Source: Undaria pinnatifida
Taxonomy: Eukaryota; Sar; Phaeophyceae; Laminariales; Alariaceae
Assembly (NCBI GenBank): GCA_012845835.1
Contig: JABAKD010000002.1
Location: forward strand, 4,232,001 to 4,296,000
DNA: 64,000 nucleotides
Direction: 5' to 3'
How positions within the stretch are numbered: the first letter of the stretch is position 1; every line of letters starts with the position of its first letter. Shown here piece after piece: positions 53,170-64,000 of the stretch. The translations under genes and the position numbers were made by a program. The notes below the pieces were generated by a model. It was not told where the DNA came from. It was given only the letters and a program-made list of their open reading frames with translations, and did not search any database.

Positions 53170-53960
53170 GGCGAGTGTTGAGAACATAATTGGTGTAACA
53201 GAACCACATGGTATATAGGTCTACTAAGACACGATTTTGGATTGACATTCTAATTCTGTCCGTTTGATCGGTCGATCTGTGTCGATCTGTCGTGGAACCA
53301 GGGGGCGGGGGGAGGGGGGGGAGGGGGCAGGTATTGTGTAACATGCTGACGCAAACCCACGGGGGGGAAGGCAATCTCGTCTTTTTGGGCATTACCAATT
53401 ACATGTACGTAGTTTAGTTCCAGTTCGCGGAACCTGCCAGAACCACCGCTTAGTTTGAACTGGTTGGAGGCGTGTTCTGCCGATAGTTAACTAGGACGTT
53501 TGTGTCAGAGGAGCATGTCAGGCGTTACTGTCGACTTCTTCGAAATGTTGCTTACGGTCAGGCGGTGATATACTGATAGAGCGCATCAATTTGGTTTACG
53601 ACGGGAAGGGACGGTGAACATTACTTTCCCCAAAAATACTGGACAATATACGTACGTTTTCACGACGGAACTGGACGGAATATGCATTTGTTCTAACGGT
53701 CGTGCTTGGGCCGCGGTGTAGCTGGTTGGTTTGGGTGAAGGTGGCGGTGGCGGTATGGTTGATGTTAGGTGGGCACAACCTTAGTACCGGCGTCTTCCAA
53801 CTTCCGTTTGTGCTTTACGCTTAGTCGCAACGAGGTGTGTAGCACCAAATAGTATCTGCCGAAGCCTGTAGCAGGGGGGGGACCACACTTTTCATGAAGA
53901 TTAAGCCACCCGCGAGAGTGGCTCACATGCATGCCCCGCTCATCAAAAGCATCCAAAACC
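53170..53960 (+). repeat. 0.8-kb inverted repeat, left arm
   Basis: Matches the reverse complement of 60775-61560 over its whole length. Landmarks: AACCACATGGTATA, GACACGATTTTGGA, GGTCGATCTGTCGTG, CCTGCCAGAACCACCG, TCTGCCGATAGTTAA, CATGTCAGGCGTTACTGTCG, GTCGTGCTTG and GCCACCCGCG. No transposase frame. Confidence 0.85.
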
Positions 53961-54000
53961 ATCGTGCTGGCGTAACGTAAAAACCGTTCGATGGCGGCAG

Positions 54001-54999
54001 CTCGCGAACCACAAACGTCCGGCTGGATCGTCTAGCGGGAGCCCAAGGGTTGAATCTGTGCCGTCCTCCTTACAAGCCCGGAAGTGACCGATAAACCGAT
54101 GGTGTAACATGAGACACGGCCGCGCAAGCAGGACACAAGGAGGGTTTGAGGCGGTAACTCGAGCCTTCAAAAAAGTGAAGACAGGCTTCTTCAAGAGTGG
54201 AGACCCGCTGCCTCGGGCGTGGAGACGGGCTGCTCCCAGGTGAAGAAAGGCGCATCGTGTCTTCGGTCTGCCTTGCTTGTTGTTGTCCAGTCTTCCGATC
54301 TCCGAGCTTTTGAATACTCCTTTTGAAATTCAAACTGTTTTTGCGGGCTTTCATGAACGGGTGTGGCTTTTCGATTCTTGAGTAGACTACTCGAAAAATT
54401 CAAAAACGCCGAAAGGCCAGTCTACTACTGCTGCTGCTTTTGGTGGGCTGCAAACAGGTTTTGCTGTGGGCCAGGGGTAGAGCCGGAAGAGTCTTCCGCA
54501 CCTGTGGCCTTGGCGTGGGTGGCGCGTTTGGGGCGCGTTGCGTTTGTATGTGGGTCACAGCTCGTCGGTCTCCAACGAACGTGAGACGAGCGTTCTGATT
54601 TCGAAAATTGTTTGTTGGAGCTGTAAAATGTTCGTAGCAAGTAGCTAAAGTTGCGCCGCTTCGGGCACTCTTGATGACGCGTCAGCCTGTCTGCCGTGGG
54701 CAATCCCGCAGAGCGTCCACAAGGAACCTGGGAGCCTCTTCGGGAGAGTGCTTGAGTGTTGTGGATGCCGTCTGGTGTGTCCTGGATGCCCTGTGGAAGG
54801 TGATGTGTGCCTCGATGTGTTGGTGTCCTGGCTGGCTGGTCGATTGTTCAATTTTTATATATGGGATTTTACTACGAGTATGTTTTTTTTCACTCGCAAA
54901 CTGGGCCATCATCCCACATTAACCAAGTTATTTTTTTCTCGATTTTCTTCCCCCCTCATCCTAAATTACGATTTAAAATAGTTGATGCAAGTAGCTTAT
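54001..54999 (+). repeat. 1-kb dispersed repeat, right copy
   Basis: Second copy of the repeat at 1094-2103, in the same orientation and with many substitutions and small indels. It begins with GCGAACCACAAAC and ends with GATGCAAGTAGCTTATA. The pair brackets the large gene. Directly after it lies a fragment of MITE-C (TACCGTAGCCTGGTCC). Confidence 0.75.
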
Positions 55000-55009
55000 A
55001 GTCACTGGT

Positions 55010-55062
55010 TCGAGTATTGACAACCCGGTGTGTACCCACGTACCGTAGCCTGGTCCAATATG
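55010..55062. mobile_element. MITE-C end fragment
   Basis: GTGTACCCACGTACCGTAGC then CTGGTCC, directly after the 1-kb repeat. Nothing else of the family is visible. Confidence 0.45.
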
Positions 55063-55501
55063 GACAAATGAGGGCGAGGATTTTGTGCGAGGTCTGTTGT
55101 TGGCCTACATCACCGTCGGTTGTTGTAATTTCAAGGCAAGCACATAGGCCAGTTTCAAAATCCCCCACCTCATGCGCCCAACGACCGGGACCCCTTTCGA
55201 TAGTGATGGAGTAGGACTGTTCGACAGGCGATGCGGGCGTCTGAGGCACGCAAGCAGGCGGCGAATTTTCATTGTGGTTCTGCTTCAGTCCCCAGCAAAG
55301 CTCTTTGAGTATTCTTCAGAAGTTGACCCAACAGGAAATCAGCGGCAATCTTCTGTACTGGCGGGATCAGTTTCCCATGGTGGCGTCCCTGCAGGGATCG
55401 TGAAATAGGTTCAGGATACACACCCGGGATGGGGCAACAGGGGTTGGGGGGTGGGACCCCTACAATGATACTTTAATCGTGCTAGGTGGGGCGGGGGAAC
55501 G

Positions 55502-55759
55502 CGGGCCACGATAGAGGTGCACACCACCTTTTTCTGGTGCTCCCCAAAATCGGGAGCTTAACACTGCTCTAACGCAAAAACTGATTTGGAGAAAACCCAA
55601 AACTGCTACACTACCGGATGAAAAATCTCATGGGCTAGGTATATAACGAGAATCATGCAAGAATAAAGGGGGCGTATTCTCCGACGATTTTGGGTTAAGG
55701 AGCCCCGCCATTCAGAAAACATTTCAGACGAAAAGTGCTACCTCTATCGTAGCACGGGC
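55502..55759 (+). mobile_element. MITE-A reference copy
   Basis: The most complete copy: left CGGGCCACGATAGAGGTGCA, right GCTACCTCTATCGTAGCACG plus GGCC, forming a terminal inverted repeat of about 25 bases; interior ATGGGCTAGGTATATAACGA and GGTTAAGGAGCCCCGCC. 258 bp, non-coding. Confidence 0.9.
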
Positions 55760-55774
55760 CTTTGGGGGGAGCGT

Positions 55775-55797
55775 GGGGGGGGGGGGGGGGGGGGGGG
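55775..55797 (+). repeat. Poly-G tract, 23 bases
   Basis: Uninterrupted G run a few bases after MITE-A. Confidence 0.95.
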
Positions 55798-55799
55798 CA

Positions 55800-58130
55800 T
55801 CTCCGTCCACATGTTGTATGTTTTCTAATATCTCCCTGTGGTCATGCGATTAACTGTTTTGGTGGGTGTACATCGAAGGTAATGGCGCCGTCATAACCAA
55901 TGTAACTATTACGTTTCAAACGTTGAACTTTTCTGAAGTGAGTCAGGACCAAGGTTGTCTCGGGTTGCGCCTTGGAGGGCGGGCTTCTTTTTAACGCTGC
56001 TGGCGATCGAGATATGCCTTAGGGGGCGGTTCGTGCTCGTACTGCGGCGAGACAAGAAATACTATATCAGTACCACCGTTGAGCTGCTGCTGCCGCCGCT
56101 GCCCTTAGAGCACGTCGGCGGAAGTAACGGGGTGTAGCCGTCGCAGCTTGGGCCTGGGGTAAACGTGCAGTGATAGTGGGTTGGGCGATATGCGCAATGA
56201 ATTGGGCTTCCATGATCGGAAGTATCATATCGGAAAGCATTCCGTGTGGCGCCAAGAATGTGTGATCGGCTGTGTCCCTTTTCGCATAAGATTATGTGTA
56301 TACCAGGGGTATATTTGTATATTTATCGGGATGCCTTCCTTTCTATCTTGTGTTTTGGAACTGTTCATCGTTGCTGAGAGTGGAAAAGTGCCTAAGGTGT
56401 CGCTTGCGTGACGTTTTTGGTTTGTGAAGCACATATGATATAGTCAAATTGCTTTTTTTTCATCGCACTCGTAGGGGTTGTTCCTCGGTTCTCGATGTCT
56501 CCTCTTGCTATAATATATTTGCACTTTTTTCCTTGTCGTATTTTTATGTGCTCGTCAGTTTCTGGTTGCCGATTTATTTCTTGGCAGGTTTTCATTAAGG
56601 CCACGGGCGATCGCACAGGCATATTTTGAGTAGGAGCTCTTATGGAGGCATATAAAACCAGACTACTACGGCATTTGCCAACAAGATCCTTACTTCGAAA
56701 TTTTGGAAAAAATGCTGCAACGATCCAATAATACAGAGTTTTTCAGGTGCCTTTTGCCCTTTTTTGGACTCCATAACCAACCACCCCTTCTTGGAGTGTC
56801 CCTCTCCTCCTGTCCGAATTCCTACGCCAGACAACAAAGAGAGTTGTATCATCCGCCTGGTGACCAGCAGGCTTTTATCGAAAAAATTACCATCGGTGAT
56901 TGCACCCATTCTATTAGACTCCCGCGCGTGAATCGAGGTGTTTCAGCTATTTCGGTAGCTTTTGGTGTCGCTAGCTCGTAAGTTCGAACTCACGAAAGTA
57001 CCTCGTCACTCGCTTCTTGCTGCCTACAGCTGCGGGCCGGCGCAGACGACATCGTCATACACCCCACCACGAGCCTCCCTCAATTCAGCAGGCCGTGGTT
57101 GCTTGTGGAGAGGTGTAGCTTTCCGCTAGTGAAGTGCATACGTACTGTGGGGGTCGTGTTTTTTTCCTTTTTGTGATGCCCAAACTTCGACCACTCCAGC
57201 GCCTCAAAGTCGAAGTATGGACCTCTGCTGTGATCCAGAGGGACAACGATCTGAAGAGACTTTCAGCGTATGTAGATTAAGCCCTTTTTCCCGTAGATTA
57301 CCGGGTTTGTGTTCCACGCACCAGTTGAAGCTCGCTAAAGGCAGCGTGTTAACATAGTCATGTGTTTTCCCGTTCCGACAAAACATGTATATATATTTGA
57401 GTTACCGGAACACCGGGGACCCGGGGACGCCTGGGTCCCCCCGTGCCCTTACTTTCGTGTATATCTCTTCCTGCAAGGTGCCTGGCTTTCTGGATTGAGA
57501 GGCTGCAACGTGCCCGGTTTGCGGTATAGGATAGATTCAAGGTTTCGCATCGAGTTCGTTTAGCATCTCATGGGCAAGTCTTTTTACGGCATTTTCGATT
57601 TATATATTTTGTGTTCTTCGAAATGTAGGACGACTGAGCTTGTATCCCTCGACGCTGAACAATAGGCACGGACCCTCGGCGTGATGGGTGTCAATGGGCT
57701 TAACATAAACGATTTAGGAAAATACACACACCCAACCTGTGACATACGGTGTATATCGCGATCATATGAACCAGGCGGAGTTTTGATTAAAGCCAAACAT
57801 CTGGCATACATACGTCGGAGGTTGGGTAACCCTGGTGCTAGATGGTCTGCAATACCGACGCTGGGCTTTAAGACGCGTTCCTTTTCAATCGACGTTGTCA
57901 GTAGCGCAATGTGTGAAACGGCGAATAGAAACAAGCGATCGGAGAACATTTGTGTCAAAATTGTTTCCCCCCTCGCCACGGGTGCACAAGACCCTCGCAT
58001 TTCGCCGATATCGCAGAACGTCGGCAAAAGACAGACCTTCTGATCGCCTTTCGGAATGTCAGATATGACCCGAAACCCCCGAAACGTCGACAAACTCTAA
58101 ACGGTAGCCTTTGGAAGCACCTTTTAACGT
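55800..58130. other. Intergenic, nothing identified
   Basis: No repeat family or conserved frame. Short frames overlap in several phases without recognisable domains. Confidence 0.45.
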
Positions 58131-58210
58131 GAGCTACGATAGAGGTAACACTTTATTCTGCAGTTGTTTTTTCTTAATGATGGGGCTCGTTAACCCAAAA
58201 ATCGCCATAA
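58131..58210 (-). mobile_element. MITE-A fragment, inverted
   Basis: GAGCTACGATAGAGGTAACAC and GGGGCTCGTTAACCCAAAAATCG are the complement of the right third of MITE-A. Confidence 0.6.
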
Positions 58211-60044
58211 GAATGTCATTCCACGAGTACTTTCGCAAAAGCACTTGCTTTCGAACTTAGTACAGACTGGTTCAAGCGAAAAAAAACAAATGTCTTCCCC
58301 GCTAATAATGTCGCTCCGAACATCTAGTCAAACAGTAAATGTTTGGCGTCGTGCCTGACCCCCTTGACCAGTGAAAGAGGGCGACATGGCCAGTTTGGCT
58401 TTAACGGCTGGGCTGTCTCTGGGGGGAAAACTCGTACCGACCAATGACCCAGGCCTTTATTGTTTTCGATTTTTTTCATGCCTCTTCCGCGCGGGTTCGA
58501 AGAATAAAATTGCACCGCATTCCGCAAGATACAGTTGGATGTACTCCATGACATGTCTGTTAAAATTCTCGGGCAGAAAATCGAACATCTGACCTGCTTG
58601 TGTCCAACATTAAGCAGAGTCTAGCGAAAAACCTGGATCCTACGCCAAGACTAAGTCAATTGAAGGAAATATGGTATGCTACTCATTATTACTAAACAAA
58701 CTCCAAATTTAATGTCCATGCCGTTTTTTGTGGCTAACTCGCGTCCTTCGACCAGACCAGAGGCAGTCCGAGCAGCGGGAGATCCAGGTTTACCACTAAC
58801 TAACTCCAACCGTGACTGTAAGGCCTCAGCCCTACTGACAAAAAGAGCCCGAAGTGAAACCTATTTTGGACACCAAAGAAGCCCGATGTATATGCGTTTC
58901 TGTTCGGTTGGGCATTTGCAGGACTGGGTCTTGGACAGGTCACCAAACGCAACGTCCGGCCGTCTGGGCCAGACGAGGTGAAAGCATGAACAGTCAGGCA
59001 GCAGTCTGGGTGAGCTTTTTGCCGTTCGATAGAGAAAATTTCAGTACTTTTGTGCTTTTATAGTGTAGCGCCAGAGGCCCAGGAAGAAAGTGGTAAAAAA
59101 CCGAGCCAAGATGTATGTATGCTCGCCTTCCTGTGTAATTTTTGCCAAAGTGTTCTGTTCCTCACAGCACACGCACGGCTTCAGCAACCGCGGCACTGAC
59201 GATGGCGCTCGCGTGCACATATACATTTCTTCGTGTATATTCGAAATACTCAAGCAATAGGAAGATATGTCGAATGCACGGCAGAGGCATCATCGCACGT
59301 TCATATTTTCGGGGTCCCTCTCGCCGGAGCAACCCTCTACCCTCCCCATTCTTCAAAAACACTGACTTCATGAAACTGACTCCCTGACAAAAAGCACTAA
59401 AATGAATCCCCACACTCCCACGGTGTACAGAACGTATACACAATGGTCTGCATCAAAGTTTAGGTAAATGACGTTTCGTTGGAAATAAATGGGCAATTTC
59501 TCGGTTAAGTGGCGCCGCCAGACTGTCCCAAACGTTTTTGCAAAAATACGAAGGCCATGGCAGGGGAGCAGGGGAGCTACCCCTGTCAGCACCGCCGGGT
59601 TTGATCCTCTTGCACGAGTGACTCTTGACCTCACCGGAACCGGGACCTTGGAGGAGGGGGGGGGATCGCGTTTTTTTCAACTCCCCCTCGTGATTGCCGT
59701 ATTTGGTTGCAGTCTTGCTCACGACAATCATGTACTTCGGGAAAGCCTGTCATACTGGATAGATTCGAGCACGAACGTGCGCAGATTTCCGTCCTCGGAC
59801 ATGTCCGCCGTCGTCTATCTGGCTACCATCATGGGTGTTGGCAGTCGTGGTACTACTACAGTAATGCCTCCGGCCGTCGTGGCCCTTGTAATTGTGGCGC
59901 GATCTGGATAACTTCGAGATCATACGGGTGCACGTTGACCCCATATTGTGTTTGTGCGTCGCCCGACGACTCATGTTACGGTAGATGTGCTTCATTGGTT
60001 TCTGCGAATATCCCAACTTAATTGAATTGATTATTTTCTTGGCC
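58211..60044. other. Intergenic, mostly unidentified
   Basis: A possible MITE-C fragment lies at about 59555-59640 (GATCCTCTTGCACGAGTGAC). Otherwise nothing recognised. Confidence 0.4.
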
Positions 60045-60240
60045 CAGAACCTAAATTAGAGGATACAAAAAAGTACACCAGCCCGATCTGGGCAACCCCA
60101 TAACCTAGGTACCCCAAGAAAGAAAAAAAAATGCGCAAAGATTTGATGATTTTCCGACGATTTGGGGTTAAGGAGCACTGTCGTTCAGAGCACGGTGTCG
60201 CCAAAATGTAGTACAGTACCTCTATCGGAGCACATGTCCG
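60045..60240 (+). mobile_element. MITE-A copy, left end lost
   Basis: CCCCATAACCTAGGTACCCC, GGGGTTAAGGAGCACTGTCG and AGTACCTCTATCGGAGCACA. Confidence 0.65.
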
Positions 60241-60774
60241 ATGCTCCAACGGTCAGCGCACATCATAACAGCTTGGATATAGCTAAGTAGCTGCATATTA
60301 TAGGGATTAAAAGTGTCCGTCACGTGTGACGGTGCAGACGGCATCGTACATCGGTTGCTCAGCACGATTCTGAGAGACTCCCTGGTACGTCAATATTTCT
60401 TCTCGCGCTTGCTGTTGTACCGTTCTCGGCGCGCTCCGAGAATCGCATTTTACTATTTTTCGGCGGTTGTTGCAACCAACCATTGCTGCTCCGGTATGGT
60501 CCTGCTTCTTATCTGCTGCCTTTTACTATTGTACTCACGCAACTTGTCTTTAGCGGTTGAAGGTCGGGGCTTTCGCTTCCTATCAGGTACCTACCTTGTG
60601 CCGGTACGTTCCGGTACGAGTGGGTATGTGGCATACCTGCTGTACGTTATTACCATAGACGTGGCTTTTGCGCTCCGTACGGCCATATATGCGCTTGCTC
60701 TTCCGTGCTGTGGTCTAGTGCGGGTCGGTTTCGCTATTAGCACCGCCGCCATCGAATAGCTGTTACGTCACGCC
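60241..60774. other. Intergenic, one hydrophobic open frame
   Basis: A 148-codon frame at 60313-60759 is hydrophobic in the middle (MVLLLICCLLLLYS) but has no ATG near its start, no recognised family and no splice partner. I do not call it a gene. Confidence 0.35.
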
Positions 60775-61560
60775 AGCACGTTGGTGTTGGGTCTTTTTTA
60801 TGAACGAGGTACTGAACCACTCGCGCGGGTGGCTTAATCTACGTCATGAAAAGTGTGCCCATCCCCCCCCCCTGCTGTAGGCTTTAGTAGATACTAACTG
60901 GTGCTTCACACCTGGTTGCGACTAATCGTAAAGCGCAAATGGAAATTGAGTGACGCCGGTACTACGAGTTGAGGATACCTAACGTACATGGCCGGGCAAC
61001 CATGCTGCCACCACCACATTCAACCACACCAACCACCTGCTCCGCACCTCAAGCACGACCGATAAAACAAATGCATGTTCCATTCCGTCGAGAAAACATA
61101 TGTATATCGTCCAGTCCTTTCGTGGAAAAGCATGTTCACCGTCGCGTCTCGTCGAGAACTAAATCCATGCGCTCTATCAATAGAGCACCGCCTGAACGTA
61201 AAAAATATGTCAGAGAAGTCGACAGTAACGCCTGACATGCTGTTCTGACTCGGACGCCCTCTTTAACTATCGGCAGAACACACATCCCGCCCGTTCAAAC
61301 ACAACGGTGGTTCTGGCAGGTTACGCGAACTGGACCTACACTACGTATATGCAATTGGTACTGCCTGCCCCAAATAGACGAGATTGTCCTTCCCCCCGGG
61401 TTTTGCATCACCATTTGGACACACTAGCTGTCCCTCGCGTTTCACGACAGATCGACCAACCAAGCGGATGGAATTAGGATGTCAGTCCAAAATCGTGTCT
61501 TAATCTATACCATGTGGTTCTTTCGCATACCTGATATGTCTTCAACACTTACTTGCCAGG
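60775..61560 (-). repeat. 0.8-kb inverted repeat, right arm
   Basis: Reverse-complement partner of 53170-53960, with CGACAGTAACGCCTGACATG, CGGTGGTTCTGGCAGG, TCCAAAATCGTGTCTTA and TATACCATGTGGTTCTTT. About 6.8 kb separates the arms. Confidence 0.85.
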
Positions 61561-62404
61561 CTCGTGCTGCGGTAGGAATAGCAGCGGGTGGTTCGATGGG
61601 GATGGCACTGCCCAGCCAAAATATTCAAGTCTCTGCCGGGCTCGTCAGCTGAGAAACCACTCAATTCCGTTGCTATTTGGTTTGTATGTGTCGCTGATAG
61701 TACACTCTGAAATATTGAACGCGTACAGTACAACTACTCCAGTTCTCAAGAAAACACGCCAAGGGGGTTAATTGGACCTGCTGCGCGTACAGCTTTAACC
61801 AGCACCGTAACCACCACCGTAAATACGATCACAAAACAAAACAAAGAATATCTTCGTCGGCTTTTTATTTTCTTTGCAGTGTAATTGAAATCCGCACCGG
61901 GACCCACACTGTCGAAAACAATGCACCGAAAACGAACCGAACCGCACAGTACGACCCGATGTACCAGGTGTAAGAACCACCCGGCACGATAATAATGAAT
62001 ACAAAATTCACCCTCCGGAGGATCCAGAAATAAACCGCACCGAACCGCACCACTCCACTCTCACCAAAAAAACTAAAAAAAGGAAAAGCAGGAGGGCTGG
62101 GCTTTTAAATCAATAATAGTGTACCGACGGTTGAAGAACAGTGCTGGGTGCTCTCGCGACCGGTTTTAACTTACAGCCGCTGGGAGAGGTACGATTTAAG
62201 ATCGAACCGGACGTTTAATGACAAACATGACCTCACCGATCGCATCGAACTCCACCGCGCCGCTTTAACAACAACCCACCGATCCGTACCGTAGAGTTCC
62301 CAAACAAATAACGCACTGTACCATGTAATCTGCCTACGTATCTATATGAAGAACAATCAACCGCGGTTCGGTTCCTTCACACACTGCACATTAATAGTAG
62401 GCGA
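61561..62404. other. Intergenic, nothing identified
   Basis: Repeated AACCGAACCGCAC-like words at 61930-62060 suggest a short degenerate repeat; no gene. Confidence 0.4.
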
Positions 62405-62429
62405 TTGATGTGGCGCAGCGTAGCCAACC

Positions 62430-62592
62430 ATAATATAGGGGATTCATGGCCTACAACAACAGTTGGCAGAAAAACAACAAAAATCACATCTTGCGAAGGT
62501 GCGAATGACATTCTTGCGATTTTTGGTGTAGGAGCCCCGTCGTTTCAGAAAATGCTTCAGTCAAACGGTGGTACCTCTATCGCAGCACGTGT
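62430..62592 (+). mobile_element. MITE-A copy, diverged
   Basis: GATTCATGGCCTACAAC, GGTGTAGGAGCCCCGTCG and GGTACCTCTATCGCAGCACG. The part before 62430 (GGCGCAGCGTAGCCAACC) is more like the interior of MITE-C. Confidence 0.6.
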
Positions 62593-62980
62593 CGTCATCA
62601 TGTCGTCATCATGTCGTCATCATGTCTTGATGAGATGTAAGGTGCTATGGGTGTACTTCGCATCAATAAAGCCAAAACTGAAAAGCAATCAAAAGCAAAG
62701 TGGCCACGATGGATGGAAATGTACAATCCGCTCGGCATCCATTCGCCGACCAAATAGTTCCTTACATTTCCACTCGAACGATGTATGCTTTTGTTGTTTC
62801 ATCGGGGGGGGGGAGGAGGATCCCAACAACACCAAAAGGGGGACCCATATGATGTGATACTACCGCGTTGCACGATTGCACGTCGGTCCCGAAGACGACC
62901 CTTTCTTCTCAAGGCCTTACGGTATTTCAAATTTTTTGCATGATACCAGCGTAGGGTATGATATAGATCAAACAAGTTTA

Positions 62981-63428
62981 TGATGGATATTGTGGTAGAC
63001 CCCAGAACGGTGGCAGAGAGGCTTTGTTCCCGACGCTAGTCGGGTTGGTGACACTGTGCAGTGGGTGGCCTGGAAGACTCGAGTGCTTCCGTGTTGAGGA
63101 GAAGATGTAAAGATGTTGTAAACACTGGCGCTAATGTGGCCAACACACACAGATAAACTGCAGACTATGCAGGAGTCCAGAAGTTGGCTGGGTACTGGAG
63201 ATGAGATGACGGTGATGGCTACGATGCTAGACAATCCAGAAGGATCCACATGAGAGAGTGACCTACTCGTCAAGGCAACAGAGAATCCTACAGAAGTAAT
63301 ATTCCGCATATTCATACGCACGTTACATACCAACCGACATATAACAGATCTACGATGATCTACGACGTACAAGTGCAGTGCTACTGAACATTGACTCATA
63401 CTGGCTATGCGCAAAAGTTTCCATAACA
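62981..63428 (-). repeat. 3' LTR of a copia element
   Basis: On the minus strand it starts TGTTATGGAAAC and ends ATATCCATCA (TG..CA). The bases before it (AATGAAGAGGAG read as TTGAAGAGGAG on the minus strand) form a short polypurine tract. It follows the RNase H frame, as expected. The left end is inferred from the CA terminus only. Confidence 0.7.
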
Positions 63429-63622
63429 CTCCTCTTCAATGAAAGTTGCTCTGAATTGTACCAAAACTAATGATTATAAATTTAAGCAAACAAATGCGTG
63501 TCATGCGTGTTTCAACCAAGTGATGATATTCATTGTTTCCTACACAACCAACTACAATCTTCAATCCTACGAAAGAAATCAAAAGTGTAAGCTAATTCAA
63601 CAGCCAGAGTCAAACAAACAAA

Positions 63623-64000
63623 TTACTCATTTTCATTAAATTTGACGATGATGAACTTGTTGACGTCGAACTTGTTGATGAGGTTCATAAGGTGCTTGAA
63701 CCTATGCTTGTTGAAGTGCTTTGTGCCGATGCCGGCGAGGTTGTCCTCCGTCGGGATGTAATGGATGGAGATCCTCCCCTCCGTTACCAGTTCTCGGATA
63801 AAGAAGCGCAGTGCGATGTGCTTGGTCCTCAAGCTGAAGGACCGGTTCCCCAATGCATGTAGGGTAGCCGTGTTGTCGCAGTACACAGGCATTTGTGCAA
63901 ACTCCTTCCCGAGTCCAAACTCCGTCAGCATGCTTGAGCAAAACACTGCTTCCTCCATCGCCAGGGCGGACGCGACCAGCTCCGCTTCCATCGTGGACAT
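63623..64000 (-). CDS. copia polyprotein, RNase H end (partial, runs off the window)
   Basis: The minus-strand frame is open from the window edge to TAA. STMEAELVASALAMEEAV is the SS-x-EAE(Y/L) start of copia RNase H; VYCDNTATLHALGN carries the D-N motif; TKHIALRFFIRELV is the HI-x-x-R motif; then IPTEDNLAGIGTKHF. In copia enzymes this last segment usually reads A-D-x-x-T-K; here the Asp is Gly. The rest of the polyprotein (gag, protease, integrase, RT) must lie beyond 64000. The element is much better preserved than the one in intron 8. Confidence 0.92.
   Translation of the reverse strand: MSTMEAELVASALAMEEAVFCSSMLTEFGLGKEFAQMPVYCDNTATLHALGNRSFSLRTKHIALRFFIRELVTEGRISIHYIPTEDNLAGIGTKHFNKHRFKHLMNLINKFDVNKFIIVKFNENE

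Noticed and set aside
60313-60759. 148-codon hydrophobic frame
   Set aside because: It begins at GTG, not ATG; no signal, no homologue recalled, no neighbouring exon.
62981-64000. CRISPR array or phage features
   Set aside because: No regularly spaced direct repeats with unique spacers anywhere; all tandem repeats seen are microsatellites or duplications.

Overview
The window looks like nuclear DNA of a brown alga or a closely related stramenopile. It has long introns with GT..AG borders, degraded and intact Ty1/copia elements, many short inverted-repeat transposons and long microsatellites, and nothing resembling a bacterial operon. The lineage is inferred from the style of the protein and the mobile elements; no marker gene proves it.

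One very large gene on the + strand dominates (2818-52015). I assembled it by hand from splice sites and reading phase. It has 20 exons, 3690 coding bases and about 1229 residues spread over 49 kb. Exon 1 gives a signal peptide and the first repeats. Exons 2-15 are fourteen mini-exons of 78-93 bases, each coding one repeat of a right-handed beta-helix type (GGA[ILV] ... FxxN). Every one of them begins and ends in phase 1, inside the second Gly codon of GGA. Exons 16-17 carry several repeats each, exon 18 is Cys-rich, and exons 19-20 encode two and then about six or seven membrane segments. The product would be a repeat ectodomain on a polytopic membrane anchor, which suggests a surface receptor or adhesin.

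The introns are full of debris. There are degenerate or broken copies of the same mini-exon (32314-32402 is clearest; 26459-26548, 34146-34245, 35937-36000 and 46276-46329 are weaker). A tandem duplication after exon 12 (30653-31119) has created a potential in-frame 24-base mini-exon. The 13.6-kb intron 8 holds a (GGGTC)n array of about 770 bp with an inverted partner, a decayed minus-strand copia element (19783-25013), CTG-rich repeats and a tRNA-like sequence split by a MITE. Introns 16 and 17 hold ATC and TTG microsatellites, tandem duplications and MITEs nested in one another.

Three small inverted-repeat families recur: MITE-A (TIR near GTGCTACGATAGAGGTAGCAC), MITE-B (TIR near CATCCCACGGTAGGGGTTGC) and MITE-C (TIR near GGACCAAGGCTACGGTAGGG, with inner GTCACTCGCGCGAGTGAC palindromes). 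A 1-kb direct repeat (1094-2103 and 54001-54999) flanks the gene, and a 0.8-kb inverted repeat (53170-53960 and 60775-61560) lies downstream. The right edge enters a younger minus-strand copia element (3' LTR 62981-63428, RNase H from 63623). I see no other convincing gene.
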